Assembly (NCBI GenBank): GCA_934167465.1 | Contig: CAKPKR010000003.1 | Coordinates: forward strand, 49,021 to 113,020 | Source of the DNA: an uncultured Bacilli bacterium | GTDB taxonomy: Bacteria > Bacillota_I > Bacilli_A > RF39 > UBA660 | Direction: 5' to 3' | Length of the DNA stretch: 64,000 bases | Shown: positions 1 to 7,888 of the stretch, one piece after another | Position numbering within the stretch: position 1 is the first letter of the stretch | Layout: each line of letters starts with the position of its first letter | Notes under the pieces: generated by a model | What the model was told of the DNA's origin: nothing | Database searches by the model: none | Seen by the model: only the letters and a program-made list of their open reading frames with translations | Made by a program: the position numbers and the translations under genes

Positions 1-272
1 ATACAAATTTAACAAAAGACTTAATTTTAGAAGGTATAGCAAGAGAAATGATTTCTAAAGTTCAAAATATCAGAAAAGAAAATGATTATAATATAATTGA
101 TAGAATTAATTTATATTATAAAGGTGATGAAGAAGTAGATGAAGCTGTTAATAAATTTGATGAATTTATTAAGAAAGAAACTTTAGCAATCAATATATCA
201 GTAAAAGAAGGTATTAATAATTCATATGATTTAAATGGTCATGAAGTATTTATAGAAACAGAAAAGAGATAA
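1..272 (+). CDS. ileS: Isoleucyl-tRNA synthetase, C-terminal end (5' truncated by window)
   Basis: The frame beginning at base 3 is open from the window edge, so this is the tail of a longer gene and the ATG at 48 is internal. The peptide contains LEGIAREMISKVQN followed by RKE and DRI, which is the anticodon-binding-domain signature at the C-terminus of IleRS (family pattern: E-G-x-x-R-E-x-x-x-K-I-Q-x-x-R-K-E). IleRS charges tRNA-Ile in the cytoplasm. No C-terminal zinc-binding cysteines follow, which would fit the eukaryote/archaeal-like IleRS type, although only about 90 residues are visible. The gene ends in a terminator shared with the convergent gene at 276-851. Assignment rests on this short conserved block. 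Confidence 0.75.
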   Translation, partial: TNLTKDLILEGIAREMISKVQNIRKENDYNIIDRINLYYKGDEEVDEAVNKFDEFIKKETLAINISVKEGINNSYDLNGHEVFIETEKR

Positions 273-289
273 AATTTATCTCTTTTTTT
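262..289. terminator. Intrinsic terminator after ileS
   Basis: AAAGAGATAAA and TTTATCTCTTT form a near-perfect inverted repeat followed by a T run. The minus-strand gene ends inside it, so it can serve both convergent genes. Confidence 0.75.
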
Positions 290-851
290 CTAAATTATTA
301 AATAGTTCAGGATTTTTATAATACAATTCTAATATTTTATTAATAATCAAAGTTGGATATTTACATTCATAAAAACTACATAATTCTTTAATATTAAAAG
401 AATCTATATCTAATATATAATTTTTATCTATTTTAGAAATTTGTTTCTTTCTTTCAATTTCACTTTTTAATTCAAGAATACTATCTTTACTTATATTACA
501 AGTAATTAAACTATTAATAAAATTTTCATTTTCAGGAAAAATAAAATTGTTTATAAAAATTTGCTTTTGAAGTGATGAATTAAATGATAATTTTCTTCTA
601 TGACTTGTAGATGGTAGTGAATTCATATCACTCATGAAAGAAGTTGTTCTACTAGAAAAAGTTTTATATGAATTAATTAATTCTAAACTTTTTTTATATA
701 AAAATAGTGACTTATCGTATTTTATATTACCACAAATTTGTCTTTCTTTTAAAGAACAATATATTATTAATTCATATTTTTTATCATCAATGTTATTTGT
801 TTTAAAACTATCATCATTGTACGAAAATACATTTTTAATATTTATTTGCAT
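276..851 (-). CDS. Hypothetical protein, 191 aa
   Basis: I do not recognise this protein. It is Lys/Asn/Ser/Ile-rich, has no signal peptide or membrane segment, and its C-terminal half looks helical. The start is supported by an AGGTGAT ribosome-binding site a few bases upstream on the minus strand, the form most genes here use. It converges on ileS, sharing the terminator, and diverges from tgt. A shorter plus-strand ORF inside it (634-867) is a shadow. Confidence 0.55.
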   Translation of the reverse strand: MQINIKNVFSYNDDSFKTNNIDDKKYELIIYCSLKERQICGNIKYDKSLFLYKKSLELINSYKTFSSRTTSFMSDMNSLPSTSHRRKLSFNSSLQKQIFINNFIFPENENFINSLITCNISKDSILELKSEIERKKQISKIDKNYILDIDSFNIKELCSFYECKYPTLIINKILELYYKNPELFNNLEKKR

Positions 852-940
852 TATAAATCACCTATAAAGATTATATAATAGTTTTTATTCGATTGCAATT
901 AAATTACAATTAATGTATAATCTTTAAAGGGAAGTGACAT

Positions 941-2065
941 ATGAAAATAAAATATGAATTATTAAAAAATGAAAAAAATACAAAAGCTAGATTAGGAAAA
1001 TTACATACAAATTATGGGGTATATGATACACCAATGTTTATGCCAGTTGGTACTTTAGCAAATGTAAAAACATTAACTCCAGAAGAATTAAAAGCAATGA
1101 ATAGTGCAGTTATTTTATCTAACACATATCATTTATGGTTAAGACCAGGTGAAGATGTTGTTGATCATGCTGGAGGATTACATAAATTTATGAATTACGA
1201 TGGACCAATTTTAACTGATAGTGGTGGATTTCAAGTGTTCTCTTTAGCTAAAAATAAAAATAAAGATATAGTTGAAGAAGGTGTTCATTTTAAAAGTCAT
1301 TTAGATGGAAAAAAATTGTTTTTAACGCCAGAATTATCAATTCAAATTCAAAATAAATTAGATAGTGATATAGCGATGAGTTTTGATGAATGTATTCCAT
1401 ATCCAGCAAGTTATGAGTATGCTAAAAGAAGTACTGAAAGAACCTTAAGATGGGCTAAAAGAGGTAAAGATGTATTTAATAATGAAAGACAATCTTTATT
1501 TGGAATTGTTCAAGGTGGAGCATATCAAGATTTAAGAGAATATAGTGCTAAAGAAACAGTTAAAATGAATTTTGATGGTTATAGTATAGGTGGAACTAGT
1601 GTCGGTGAACCTAAAGATGTTATGTATAAAATGATTGATGATGGAATCAGATATTTACCAACTGACAAACCTAGATATTTAATGGGTGTAGGCGAACCTA
1701 TTGATATTTTAGAGGGTGTTGTTAGAGGAATTGATATGTTTGATTGTGTTTTACCAACTAGGATAGCTCGTCATGGAAATGCCTTTACAAGAACAGGAAA
1801 AATTAATTTAAGAAACTTAAAATATAAAGAAGATTTTACTCCTTTAGAGGAAAATTGTGATTGTTATACTTGTAAAAATTATACTAAAGCATATATTAGA
1901 CATTTAATTGTAAGTAATGAATCATTAGGTGGAAGGTTATTATCAATTCATAATATTAGATTTTTAATTAAATTAACTGAAGAAATAAGAGAAGCTATAA
2001 AAAATGATAATTTATTAGAATATAAAAATGAATTTATTAATAAATATACTAAAAATATGATATAA
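941..2065 (+). CDS. tgt: Queuine/preQ1 tRNA-ribosyltransferase
   Basis: Tgt exchanges the guanine at the wobble position of GUN-anticodon tRNAs (Asp, Asn, His, Tyr) for the queuosine precursor preQ1. The 374-residue protein has the usual family length. Visible signatures are DSGGFQVFS near residue 93 (active-site Asp and substrate loop), FGIVQGG, GGTSVGEP, YLMGVGEP and FDCVLPTRIARHG (the second catalytic Asp). A zinc site CDCYTC followed about 25 residues later by a His (YIRHL) lies near the C-terminus. An ATG follows a GGGAAGTG ribosome-binding site, and a promoter-like TATAAT lies just upstream. A small gene and a TIGR04086-like membrane gene follow; the latter is often found near tgt/yajC in Firmicutes. 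Confidence 0.97.
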   Translation: MKIKYELLKNEKNTKARLGKLHTNYGVYDTPMFMPVGTLANVKTLTPEELKAMNSAVILSNTYHLWLRPGEDVVDHAGGLHKFMNYDGPILTDSGGFQVFSLAKNKNKDIVEEGVHFKSHLDGKKLFLTPELSIQIQNKLDSDIAMSFDECIPYPASYEYAKRSTERTLRWAKRGKDVFNNERQSLFGIVQGGAYQDLREYSAKETVKMNFDGYSIGGTSVGEPKDVMYKMIDDGIRYLPTDKPRYLMGVGEPIDILEGVVRGIDMFDCVLPTRIARHGNAFTRTGKINLRNLKYKEDFTPLEENCDCYTCKNYTKAYIRHLIVSNESLGGRLLSIHNIRFLIKLTEEIREAIKNDNLLEYKNEFINKYTKNMI

Positions 2066-2082
2066 TTACTATGGAGGTTTAA

Positions 2083-2289
2083 ATGAAAGATTTAGAATAT
2101 CAAGAAGTATTTAAAAAAACAGTGTTAAAGGAAGATATAGAACATGTAATTAAAGCTGTAAAAGAGGTACATAATGAATATTCTGGATGGGAAATTGGCG
2201 AACCTATGATAATCCCTATTGATGAAAAAAGTGTTCAAATTCAAATACCATTAAAAAAATATTCAAAGGAAAGAACTAGATGTTTCTAG
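2083..2289 (+). CDS. Small hypothetical protein, 68 aa
   Basis: Unrecognised. It starts 17 bases after tgt with a strong GGAGG site and is therefore probably cotranscribed with it. The sequence is soluble, with a helical N-terminal half and a likely beta segment (SVQIQIPLKK) near the end. The last codons overlap the terminator hairpin at 2272-2298, which argues that the stop is at its natural place. Confidence 0.55.
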   Translation: MKDLEYQEVFKKTVLKEDIEHVIKAVKEVHNEYSGWEIGEPMIIPIDEKSVQIQIPLKKYSKERTRCF

Positions 2290-2298
2290 TTCTTTTTG
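2272..2298. terminator. Bidirectional terminator
   Basis: AGAACTAGA, a short loop and TCTAGTTCT, then TTTTT. The minus-strand membrane gene also ends here. Confidence 0.8.
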
Positions 2299-2648
2299 TT
2301 TATACCTATCATACTTCCTAGAATAGTTGAAGTAATTAAAATTATGTAATAAAAAACTAATTTCAAATCAAATTTTTGTTGTAATACTAGTAAATCAAAA
2401 ATTATTAAAATAAAGGAAATTATTAAACCAAATTTTAATCCTTCTAACCATCCTTTTTTTGAACTTTTTTTGCCTATCAATAATCCACCAATAAAATAAG
2501 TAATTATGATAATTAAAATCTTAAAGATTGATAATGTCCCTTTACTAAAAATATCAAAATAATTTAGAGTTGTTAAAATTAAACTAGATATAAAAATAAT
2601 ACCCAACATAATTAGAAAAATAATACCAATATTTTTTAAATATTTCAT
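2286..2648 (-). CDS. TIGR04086-like four-helix membrane protein
   Basis: This 120-aa protein has four hydrophobic segments (about residues 5-28, 42-60, 70-88 and 95-113), a GGLLIGKK turn between helices 2 and 3 and a small polar C-terminus. Length, topology and the glycine-rich turn match the TIGR04086 family of Firmicute membrane proteins, whose function is unknown. It is convergent with the tgt pair and shares its terminator. AGGTGAT precedes the start on the minus strand. Confidence 0.6.
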   Translation of the reverse strand: MKYLKNIGIIFLIMLGIIFISSLILTTLNYFDIFSKGTLSIFKILIIIITYFIGGLLIGKKSSKKGWLEGLKFGLIISFILIIFDLLVLQQKFDLKLVFYYIILITSTILGSMIGINKKN

Positions 2649-2720
2649 AAAATCACCTAATAAATAATATGAAATGTATAAATAATTATTCTTTTAACAT
2701 AATGATAACAGGTGATATTT

Positions 2721-3350
2721 ATGTATATAGCATTGGCTTTAAAAACTGCAATTCTTTATTTTTTTATTGTTTTGGCATACCGAATTATGGGTAAAAAAGA
2801 AGTAGGAGAATTAAGTATAATAGATTTAATTGTTACTATTTTAATAGCTGAATTAGCAGCTATTTGTATTGAAAAAGATAAATCTTCTATAATGGTTTCA
2901 ATAGTTCCAATTACTATTTTAGTTATAATTCAAGTTGGTATAAGTTTTATTTCATTAAAAAATGAAAGTATTAGAAATTTTATTGATGGAAAACCAAGTG
3001 TGATTATTAAAGATGGTGTTGTTAATTTTAGTGTAATGACAAAATTAAGATATAGTTTAGATGATTTACTTTCGCAATTAAGAGAAAAAGGAGTTAAAAA
3101 TATAGATGAAGTTGATTATGCTATATTAGAAAATAGTGGTAATTTATCAATTTTCAAAAATACAAAAGATTATCCGTTACCATTAATTTTGGATGGTAAA
3201 GTAGATTATGGTGTTTTAAAGGAAATAAAGAAAGATGAGAAATGGTTAAATGCTTTGATAAAAGAAAATAATATAAACATCGAAAATATTTTTTATGCCT
3301 TCTATACCAAAAATAAAACTTATGTTATAAAAAAAGATGAAGTTTTATAA
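2721..3350 (+). CDS. DUF421-domain membrane protein (YetF/YcaP type)
   Basis: Three hydrophobic N-terminal helices include RIMGKKEVGELSIIDLIV, the hallmark of DUF421. A soluble domain follows with GKPSVIIKDG and LLSQLREKGV motifs seen in YetF-like proteins of Bacillus. These are inner-membrane proteins of poorly known role, in part linked to spore and stress physiology. An in-frame GTG at 2712 exists, but AGGTGAT at 2710-2716 is the ribosome-binding site and fits the ATG at 2721. About 209 residues, normal for the family. Confidence 0.85.
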   Translation: MYIALALKTAILYFFIVLAYRIMGKKEVGELSIIDLIVTILIAELAAICIEKDKSSIMVSIVPITILVIIQVGISFISLKNESIRNFIDGKPSVIIKDGVVNFSVMTKLRYSLDDLLSQLREKGVKNIDEVDYAILENSGNLSIFKNTKDYPLPLILDGKVDYGVLKEIKKDEKWLNALIKENNINIENIFYAFYTKNKTYVIKKDEVL

Positions 3351-3371
3351 TTTATCATATAATGGAATTAG

Positions 3372-3452
3372 TTTGAATTTGAACTTAAAAAAGTTTCTAA
3401 AAACGCGATGGATGTATCAGAAATTGAAGTGTTAAACAAATTTTTGGAATAG
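3372..3452 (+). pseudogene. Short gene remnant in the 3351-3652 gap
   Basis: A 26-codon stretch with coding-like composition (reads FEFELKKVSKNAMDVSEIEV and on) runs between stops and has no start codon context. It looks like a fragment of a lost gene, but I cannot name it. The rest of the gap holds a terminator (3513-3535) and the promoter for the next gene. Confidence 0.3.
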
Positions 3453-3512
3453 TTGTAAAAGAAGTATTAAAATAAGTAAGACTACATCAGGTACTAATGA
3501 AGTTATAGTTTT

Positions 3513-3535
3513 AAGTAGTTTTGACTACTTTTTTC
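3513..3535 (+). terminator. Intrinsic terminator
   Basis: AAGTAG, six-base loop, CTACTT, then TTTT. Confidence 0.6.
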
Positions 3536-3595
3536 TGTATTGTTTTTTTTATAATGTTTATAATAATAAAAAGATGTAAATAAGAAAATATTGTC

Positions 3596-3625
3596 TTGCA
3601 ATACGTAATACGTTTATTATATAAT
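3596..3625 (+). promoter_or_regulatory. Sigma-A-type promoter of the prepilin/variable-region gene
   Basis: TTGCAA at 3596-3601 and TATAAT at 3620-3625 are separated by 18 bases. Unlike the related surface genes, there is no poly-G tract between the boxes, so this gene is not expected to be phase-variable. Confidence 0.6.
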
Positions 3626-3652
3626 AAGATAGAAAGGTAGTAGTGAAGTAGT

Positions 3653-5299
3653 ATGAAAAAACAAGGATTTACACTTATTGAGTTGTTAGCAGTTATCGTA
3701 ATATTAGCTGTGATAGCTTTAATCGCAACACCAATAATCTTAAATGTAATTGAAGATTCAAAAAAGGGAGCAGCCGAACAATCAGTAATCGGATATATAA
3801 ATGGAATAGAAAATAGTGTATTAGTATCAGAATTAGATAATAATTCATTAGATGATGGAAGTTATAATATAAATGAATTAAATGTCGAAGTAAAAGGAAA
3901 TAAACCAAGTAGTGGTAATGTAACATTAGAAAATGGAATAGTAGTAGATGCTGTAATTTGTATGAATGGATATAGAATAAATTATGCAAATAGTAAAGCT
4001 GAAGTCCAAGGAAAATGTGATGAAGCATTAGTATATAGTGAAGGTATTTTAAATGGAACAGATCCCGTATTAGGTGACAATATGATACCAGTCACAATTG
4101 AAAAAGATGGAACAGTAAAGTATGCTGATATAAACAAAAAATGGTATAGTTATAGAAATAAAGAATGGGCAAATGCAGTAATATTAAATACAAGTAATAC
4201 TTACAAAGTAGGAGATATAATACCAGAAAGTGAAATTGAATCATATTTTGTATGGATACCTAGATATAAATATAAATTATTTAATGTAGATAATACAAGT
4301 AAAGATTCAAAGACATATACAATATATACAGATGTACCAAGTAAAGCAGAGGAAATAGAAATAATATTTGAAAATAAAGAAACAAAAGAAAGTATAGGAA
4401 CAAAGAATGGAGAATATTTAACCCACCCAGCCTTCACATCATTTGAAAGTAATGGAATGTGGGTAGGAAAGTTTGAAACAGGCTATAAAGGAGCAACTTC
4501 AACTACTTCAGCTCAAGTAAATAGTAATGATTTAAGTAAAGTAATAGTTAAACCTAATGTATATAGTTGGCGAAATATAACTATAAATAATATATTCTTA
4601 ACAAGTTATAATTATAAAAGAAATTTAGATTCACATATGATGAAGAATACCGAATGGGGAGCAGTAGCATACCTATCACATTCAAAATATGGAATTAATA
4701 ATGATATAAGAATAAATAATAATAGTGCATATATAACAGGATATGCCAAGACAGAACAACCAACATGTGGATATACAAATAGCAATGAAAATTGTAATAG
4801 ATTTGAAAGTACATCATTAAATCAAGATGGGACATATACCAAGAGATATAATACGGAAATAGGCTATTTAGCTAGTACAACCGGAAATATTACGGGAATC
4901 TATGATATGAGTGGTGGGTCACATGAATATGTAGCAGCATATATGGCAGGAAACTTAGGAAGTAGTGGAATAACACCAACCGATTATGATTCAAAATACT
5001 TTAATGTATATAATGCATCAAGTACACAAACAAGTTATCAATATCGAATTTTAGGAGATGCAACTGGCGAAATGGGACCATTTACAAATTTAAAATCAAC
5101 TGGGAGCAATGGTGTTAAGACAGCATATGTTTCAAGTTGGTACGCTTCCGACGCGAATTTCGTTGACTCTTCTTACCCTTGGTTCATTCGTGGCATCCAT
5201 TTCATCGGTGGTGTACTTGCAGGTCAGTTCAACTTCGCTAGGAACACAGGAACTAATAATGGTTATATTGGTTTCCGTTTAGTTTTAACACCACAATAA
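3653..5299 (+). CDS. Prepilin-like surface protein with C-terminal DGR-type variable C-lectin domain
   Basis: The 548-residue protein begins with a type IV prepilin signal (KKQGFTLIELLAVIVILAVI): short basic leader, Gly|Phe cleavage site, Glu at +5 and a hydrophobic helix, as processed by PilD-type peptidases. A pilin-like alpha-beta region follows. From about residue 140 the sequence parallels the protein at 27032-28393 (GDNMIPVTI, VKYADIN, ESYFVWIPR), leading into a formylglycine-enzyme/C-type-lectin-like domain with AFTSF, GKFETGYKG, MMKNTEWGAVAYLSHSKYG and YDMSGG. The last ~50 residues (from residue 496) form the variable region described at 5138-5280. Inference: a pilus- or surface-displayed binding protein diversified by a retroelement acting in trans. 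The start follows AAAGGTAG; a terminator follows the stop. Confidence 0.8.
   Translation: MKKQGFTLIELLAVIVILAVIALIATPIILNVIEDSKKGAAEQSVIGYINGIENSVLVSELDNNSLDDGSYNINELNVEVKGNKPSSGNVTLENGIVVDAVICMNGYRINYANSKAEVQGKCDEALVYSEGILNGTDPVLGDNMIPVTIEKDGTVKYADINKKWYSYRNKEWANAVILNTSNTYKVGDIIPESEIESYFVWIPRYKYKLFNVDNTSKDSKTYTIYTDVPSKAEEIEIIFENKETKESIGTKNGEYLTHPAFTSFESNGMWVGKFETGYKGATSTTSAQVNSNDLSKVIVKPNVYSWRNITINNIFLTSYNYKRNLDSHMMKNTEWGAVAYLSHSKYGINNDIRINNNSAYITGYAKTEQPTCGYTNSNENCNRFESTSLNQDGTYTKRYNTEIGYLASTTGNITGIYDMSGGSHEYVAAYMAGNLGSSGITPTDYDSKYFNVYNASSTQTSYQYRILGDATGEMGPFTNLKSTGSNGVKTAYVSSWYASDANFVDSSYPWFIRGIHFIGGVLAGQFNFARNTGTNNGYIGFRLVLTPQ
5138..5280 (+). other. Candidate DGR variable region VR1
   Basis: The 3' end of the gene changes abruptly from AT-rich codons to codons such as TTC, CGT, GAC, GTT and CTT, which are rare elsewhere here. 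Compared with 28232-28375, blocks such as TTCGTTGACTCTTCT, CCTTGGTTC and GTACTTGCAGGTCAGTTC are identical. The differing codons are mostly explained by change at A of a common A-containing ancestor (GAC/CAC, AAT/TAT, ATT/AGT, AAC/TAC, GCT/GAT, AAC/CAC). The encoded pattern PWF-x-RG...GVLAG-x-F-x-F...GFRLVL is that of DGR target proteins. Confidence 0.75.
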
Positions 5300-5301
5300 A
5301 G

Positions 5302-5327
5302 CAATGTTTAAAAAACATTGTTTTTTT
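5302..5327 (+). terminator. Intrinsic terminator
   Basis: CAATGTTT, AAA-rich loop, AAACATTG, T7. Confidence 0.8.
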
Positions 5328-5485
5328 CTAAAACTACTAATTTTCTTAGAAACAATAAAAAACTACCTTCAATTTTAAAAATTGACTAGATTAATTTTAA
5401 AAATTGACTTATAAAATAACAAAATTGGTCATTTTACATTATAAAAAATAAATGATATTCTTTCTTCACCGGAGGAGGAATGCTT

Positions 5486-6352
5486 ATGCAAATAGAAAAA
5501 AATACATTCTATACTTGTAAATATGATAGACCATTCAAAGAAATATTTTTAAATGAACAAAATAAACATTTATTAAAAGGATTATTAGAAACAATACTAA
5601 AAACAGAAATTGATAAAATAGAACTAAAGCCAAGCGAATTAAATAGTAATAATATAAATATAAAAAGAAAATATTTAGATGCATTAATATATGTAAAAGG
5701 TAAAAAAATAGGAATAGAAGTAAATTCAAATGCTGAAGAAAATTATTTAAGACCAAGAAATGCATCATTTATATTTAATATATATTCATCACATACATTA
5801 GTAAGTGAAACATATGATGAAAAAACCGATATAATTCAAATTAATTTATCATATAACTTAAAAGATAAAAAGAATATAAGAATATATAAATTAAGAGATG
5901 AAGAAGGAAAAGAATATATTGAAAATTTATATATTTACGAAATAAATATGGATTACTATAGGAAACTATGGTACAATAAAAAAGAAGAAGTAAAAGAAGC
6001 AAAATATCTAGTAATGTTAGATTTAGAAGAAAAAGAATTAAAGGAATTTGCAAAAAACGATAGAGAGGTGAATGAATATATGGAAAAATTGGAGAATTTA
6101 AATAGTAATCCAGAATTTTACCAATATATGACACACGAAGAAGATGAAAGAAAGATACACAACTCTATGATGTATGAAGCAGAGCAAAAAGGTCTAGAAA
6201 AAGGTATAGAACAAGGTTTAGAACAAGGAATTGAAGAAGGAAAAAATGCCGAAAAAATAGCTACAGCGACAAACTTTAAAAATCTTGGCATAGATATTGA
6301 AACTATATCAAAAGCAACTGGTCTATCAAAAGAAGAAATAGAAAAATTATAA
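5486..6352 (+). CDS. Rpn family nuclease / PD-(D/E)XK transposase-like protein
   Basis: The protein has the features of the Rpn (PDDEXK_2, TIGR01784) family of recombination-promoting nucleases: an N-terminal F-K-x-I-F block (RPFKEIFLNEQNK), then YLDALIYVKGKKIGIEVNSNA carrying the D...E-x-N nuclease core, the family arrangement of DxD...ExQ/N, and a C-terminal glutamate-rich tail with repeated GLEKGIEQG units and a short helix (TGLSKEEIEKL). Such proteins cut DNA and can raise recombination independently of RecA. GGAGGAGG at 5471-5478 is too close to the ATG at 5480, so the ATG at 5486 is preferred. The terminator behind it recurs at 63803, together with its final codons, next to another poly-G promoter. 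Confidence 0.85.
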   Translation: MQIEKNTFYTCKYDRPFKEIFLNEQNKHLLKGLLETILKTEIDKIELKPSELNSNNINIKRKYLDALIYVKGKKIGIEVNSNAEENYLRPRNASFIFNIYSSHTLVSETYDEKTDIIQINLSYNLKDKKNIRIYKLRDEEGKEYIENLYIYEINMDYYRKLWYNKKEEVKEAKYLVMLDLEEKELKEFAKNDREVNEYMEKLENLNSNPEFYQYMTHEEDERKIHNSMMYEAEQKGLEKGIEQGLEQGIEEGKNAEKIATATNFKNLGIDIETISKATGLSKEEIEKL

Positions 6353-6353
6353 T

Positions 6354-6380
6354 AAACTTCATTTTAAATAATGAAGTTTT
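6354..6380 (+). terminator. Terminator after Rpn gene (duplicated at 63803)
   Basis: AAACTTCATTT and AATGAAGTTT form the stem, followed by T residues. The same hairpin with flanks occurs near 63803-63835. Confidence 0.8.
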
Positions 6381-6426
6381 GTATCTATTAATTTGACAAA
6401 AATCATAATACGAACAAAAATTCTAC

Positions 6427-6458
6427 TTGACTTTTACGTCTGGGGGGGGGGGTATGAT
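6427..6458 (+). promoter_or_regulatory. Poly-G phase-variable promoter, copy 1
   Basis: TTGACT at 6427-6432 and TATGAT at 6453-6458 are separated by a 20-base spacer containing an uninterrupted run of 11 G (6442-6452). The other four copies have 10 G and a 19-base spacer. Loss of 2-3 G would restore the optimal 17-18 bases. The flank (CGAACAAAAATTCTACTTGA, GGAAAGTAGGAATCTA) is shared with copies 3 and 5. Confidence 0.8.
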
Positions 6459-6481
6459 AGTAATGGAAAGTAGGAATCTAG

Positions 6482-7093
6482 ATGAAAAAAGTAATAAAAA
6501 GTAGAATATTTTTAGTAATAATTACGATGATTATATGTATAAGCGGAACATTATATGCAGCTAATACATATAAAGCATCAGATGTAGTATATAATACCAG
6601 TGATGGAACAAGTAAAAATGTAAGTGAAGTCTTAAACGAGTTATATGATAAATCAAATAACAATTCTGATTTAGAATTAATATATGATGCAATGGTTTCT
6701 AAAGGAGTAACACCATCTAGTAAAAAGATAGATGATATTATAATGGCAATCAAAACAAAGATGGGAGTTTCAACTCATATAGCATCTGTTAGATTTGCAA
6801 ATAGAGCCACTAATAGTTCTTCATATACAAGGGGTAGAATGTATTTATATGACTCTAGTGGGACAGTACTATCATCTAGTTGGGCAGAAGGATCAGGAGA
6901 ATCAACAATTTATGGTGAGGATGTTAGAGTCAGTTCTGGTACAATTTTATATGCTGGTTTTTCATCAGCATCTGATAAAAATACAAGAGGAATATTGCAG
7001 CTTGTTGTTGATGGAAATGTGGTAACATCTGTATTTGTTGAAACAAGCAAAGGAACGTCAAATACTAATAAAATTACAGTTTTGGATTCTTAA
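6482..7093 (+). CDS. Surface protein with conserved anchor cassette, phase-variable promoter
   Basis: The 203-aa protein begins with a basic stretch and a hydrophobic signal/anchor (about residues 8-26), followed by the family cassette YKASDVVYNTSDGT and a helix ending NVSEVLNELYD. This cassette is shared with the genes at 15852, 26001, 27032 and 63962. From about residue 85 it carries a different, Ser/Thr/Gly-rich beta-type domain (STHIASVRFANRAT, YAGFSSASDKNTRG) that I do not recognise. AGGAA precedes the ATG. Inference: secreted or membrane-anchored, on the cell surface, with on/off expression set by the G run upstream. A terminator follows directly. Confidence 0.75.
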   Translation: MKKVIKSRIFLVIITMIICISGTLYAANTYKASDVVYNTSDGTSKNVSEVLNELYDKSNNNSDLELIYDAMVSKGVTPSSKKIDDIIMAIKTKMGVSTHIASVRFANRATNSSSYTRGRMYLYDSSGTVLSSSWAEGSGESTIYGEDVRVSSGTILYAGFSSASDKNTRGILQLVVDGNVVTSVFVETSKGTSNTNKITVLDS

Positions 7094-7120
7094 AATACTA
7101 ATTATATTAGTATTTCTTTT
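7094..7120 (+). terminator. Intrinsic terminator
   Basis: AATACTAAT, short loop, ATTAGTATT, then TTCTTTT. Confidence 0.7.
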
Positions 7121-7162
7121 CTTTAAATAGAAAATATGATATATTGTATAAGAGGTGATTAT

Positions 7163-7888
7163 GTGGTAGTACTTATAACAGGTGGCGCTAAAAATATTGG
7201 AAGAAGTATTGCTTTAGAATTTGCTAAAAACGGATATGATGTTGTTATAAATTATAATAGTAGTGAAATGGAAGCAATTGAACTTAAGGAATTACTAGAA
7301 AAAACATATAACATTAGTGCTCTGATAATTAAATGTGATATAAGTAATGAAATAGAAGTAAAAAATATGATCAATAAAATAGTTTCAAAATATTCAAAAA
7401 TAGATGTTTTAGTTAATAATGCTGCTATTGAAATAAATAGTGAATTTGAAGAAAAAACAAAAGAAACATTTAATAAAGTTTTATCTACTAATTTAGTTGG
7501 TACTTTTTTAGTTAGCAAATATGCTAGTTTTTATATGGAAAAAGGATATATTATAAATATATCAAGTAATAATGCTATAAATAAGAATGATCCAAATACA
7601 TTGGAATATGATGCATCAAAAGCTGGTATAATTTCTTTAACACATAATCTCGCTAAAAAACTTTCACCAAATATAAATGTAAACTGTATTGCTCCAGGTT
7701 GGGTTGAAACAAATGAAATAAAAGAACTAGACAAATCACTAGATAATAAATTTATAGAAGAAGAAAGTAAGAAAATTTTAAAAAGAAGATTTGCTAAAGA
7801 AGAAGAAATAGCATCTCTAACTTATTATTTAACAACTAATAATTACATAAATGATACTGTAATAACTATAGATGGAGGTAGTATCTAA
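7163..7888 (+). CDS. Short-chain dehydrogenase/reductase (FabG-like)
   Basis: A Rossmann-fold oxidoreductase of the classical SDR family: TGGAKNIGRSIA near the N-terminus is the cofactor-binding TGxxxGxG motif, VNNAA is the NNAG-type motif, and the catalytic Ser-Tyr-x3-Lys is seen as ISSNN and EYDASKAG. NCIAPGWVETN and ITIDGGSI match the C-terminal SDR pattern. About 241 residues, normal length. An ATG at 7136 is in frame, but AGAGGTG at 7151-7157 lies inside that extension and fits a GTG start at 7163. The stop overlaps the next gene (TAATG), so the two are translationally coupled. The substrate cannot be predicted. Confidence 0.9.
   Translation: MVVLITGGAKNIGRSIALEFAKNGYDVVINYNSSEMEAIELKELLEKTYNISALIIKCDISNEIEVKNMINKIVSKYSKIDVLVNNAAIEINSEFEEKTKETFNKVLSTNLVGTFLVSKYASFYMEKGYIINISSNNAINKNDPNTLEYDASKAGIISLTHNLAKKLSPNINVNCIAPGWVETNEIKELDKSLDNKFIEEESKKILKRRFAKEEEIASLTYYLTTNNYINDTVITIDGGSI

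Noticed and set aside
634..867. Plus-strand ORF of 77 codons before tgt
   Set aside because: Overlaps the minus-strand gene at 276-851, lacks a ribosome-binding site and ends in the tgt promoter region.
3693..4028. Minus-strand ORF rich in Leu/His/Tyr inside the prepilin gene
   Set aside because: Antisense shadow of an AT-rich coding region; leucine/histidine-rich composition, no ribosome-binding site, and the plus-strand gene is well supported.
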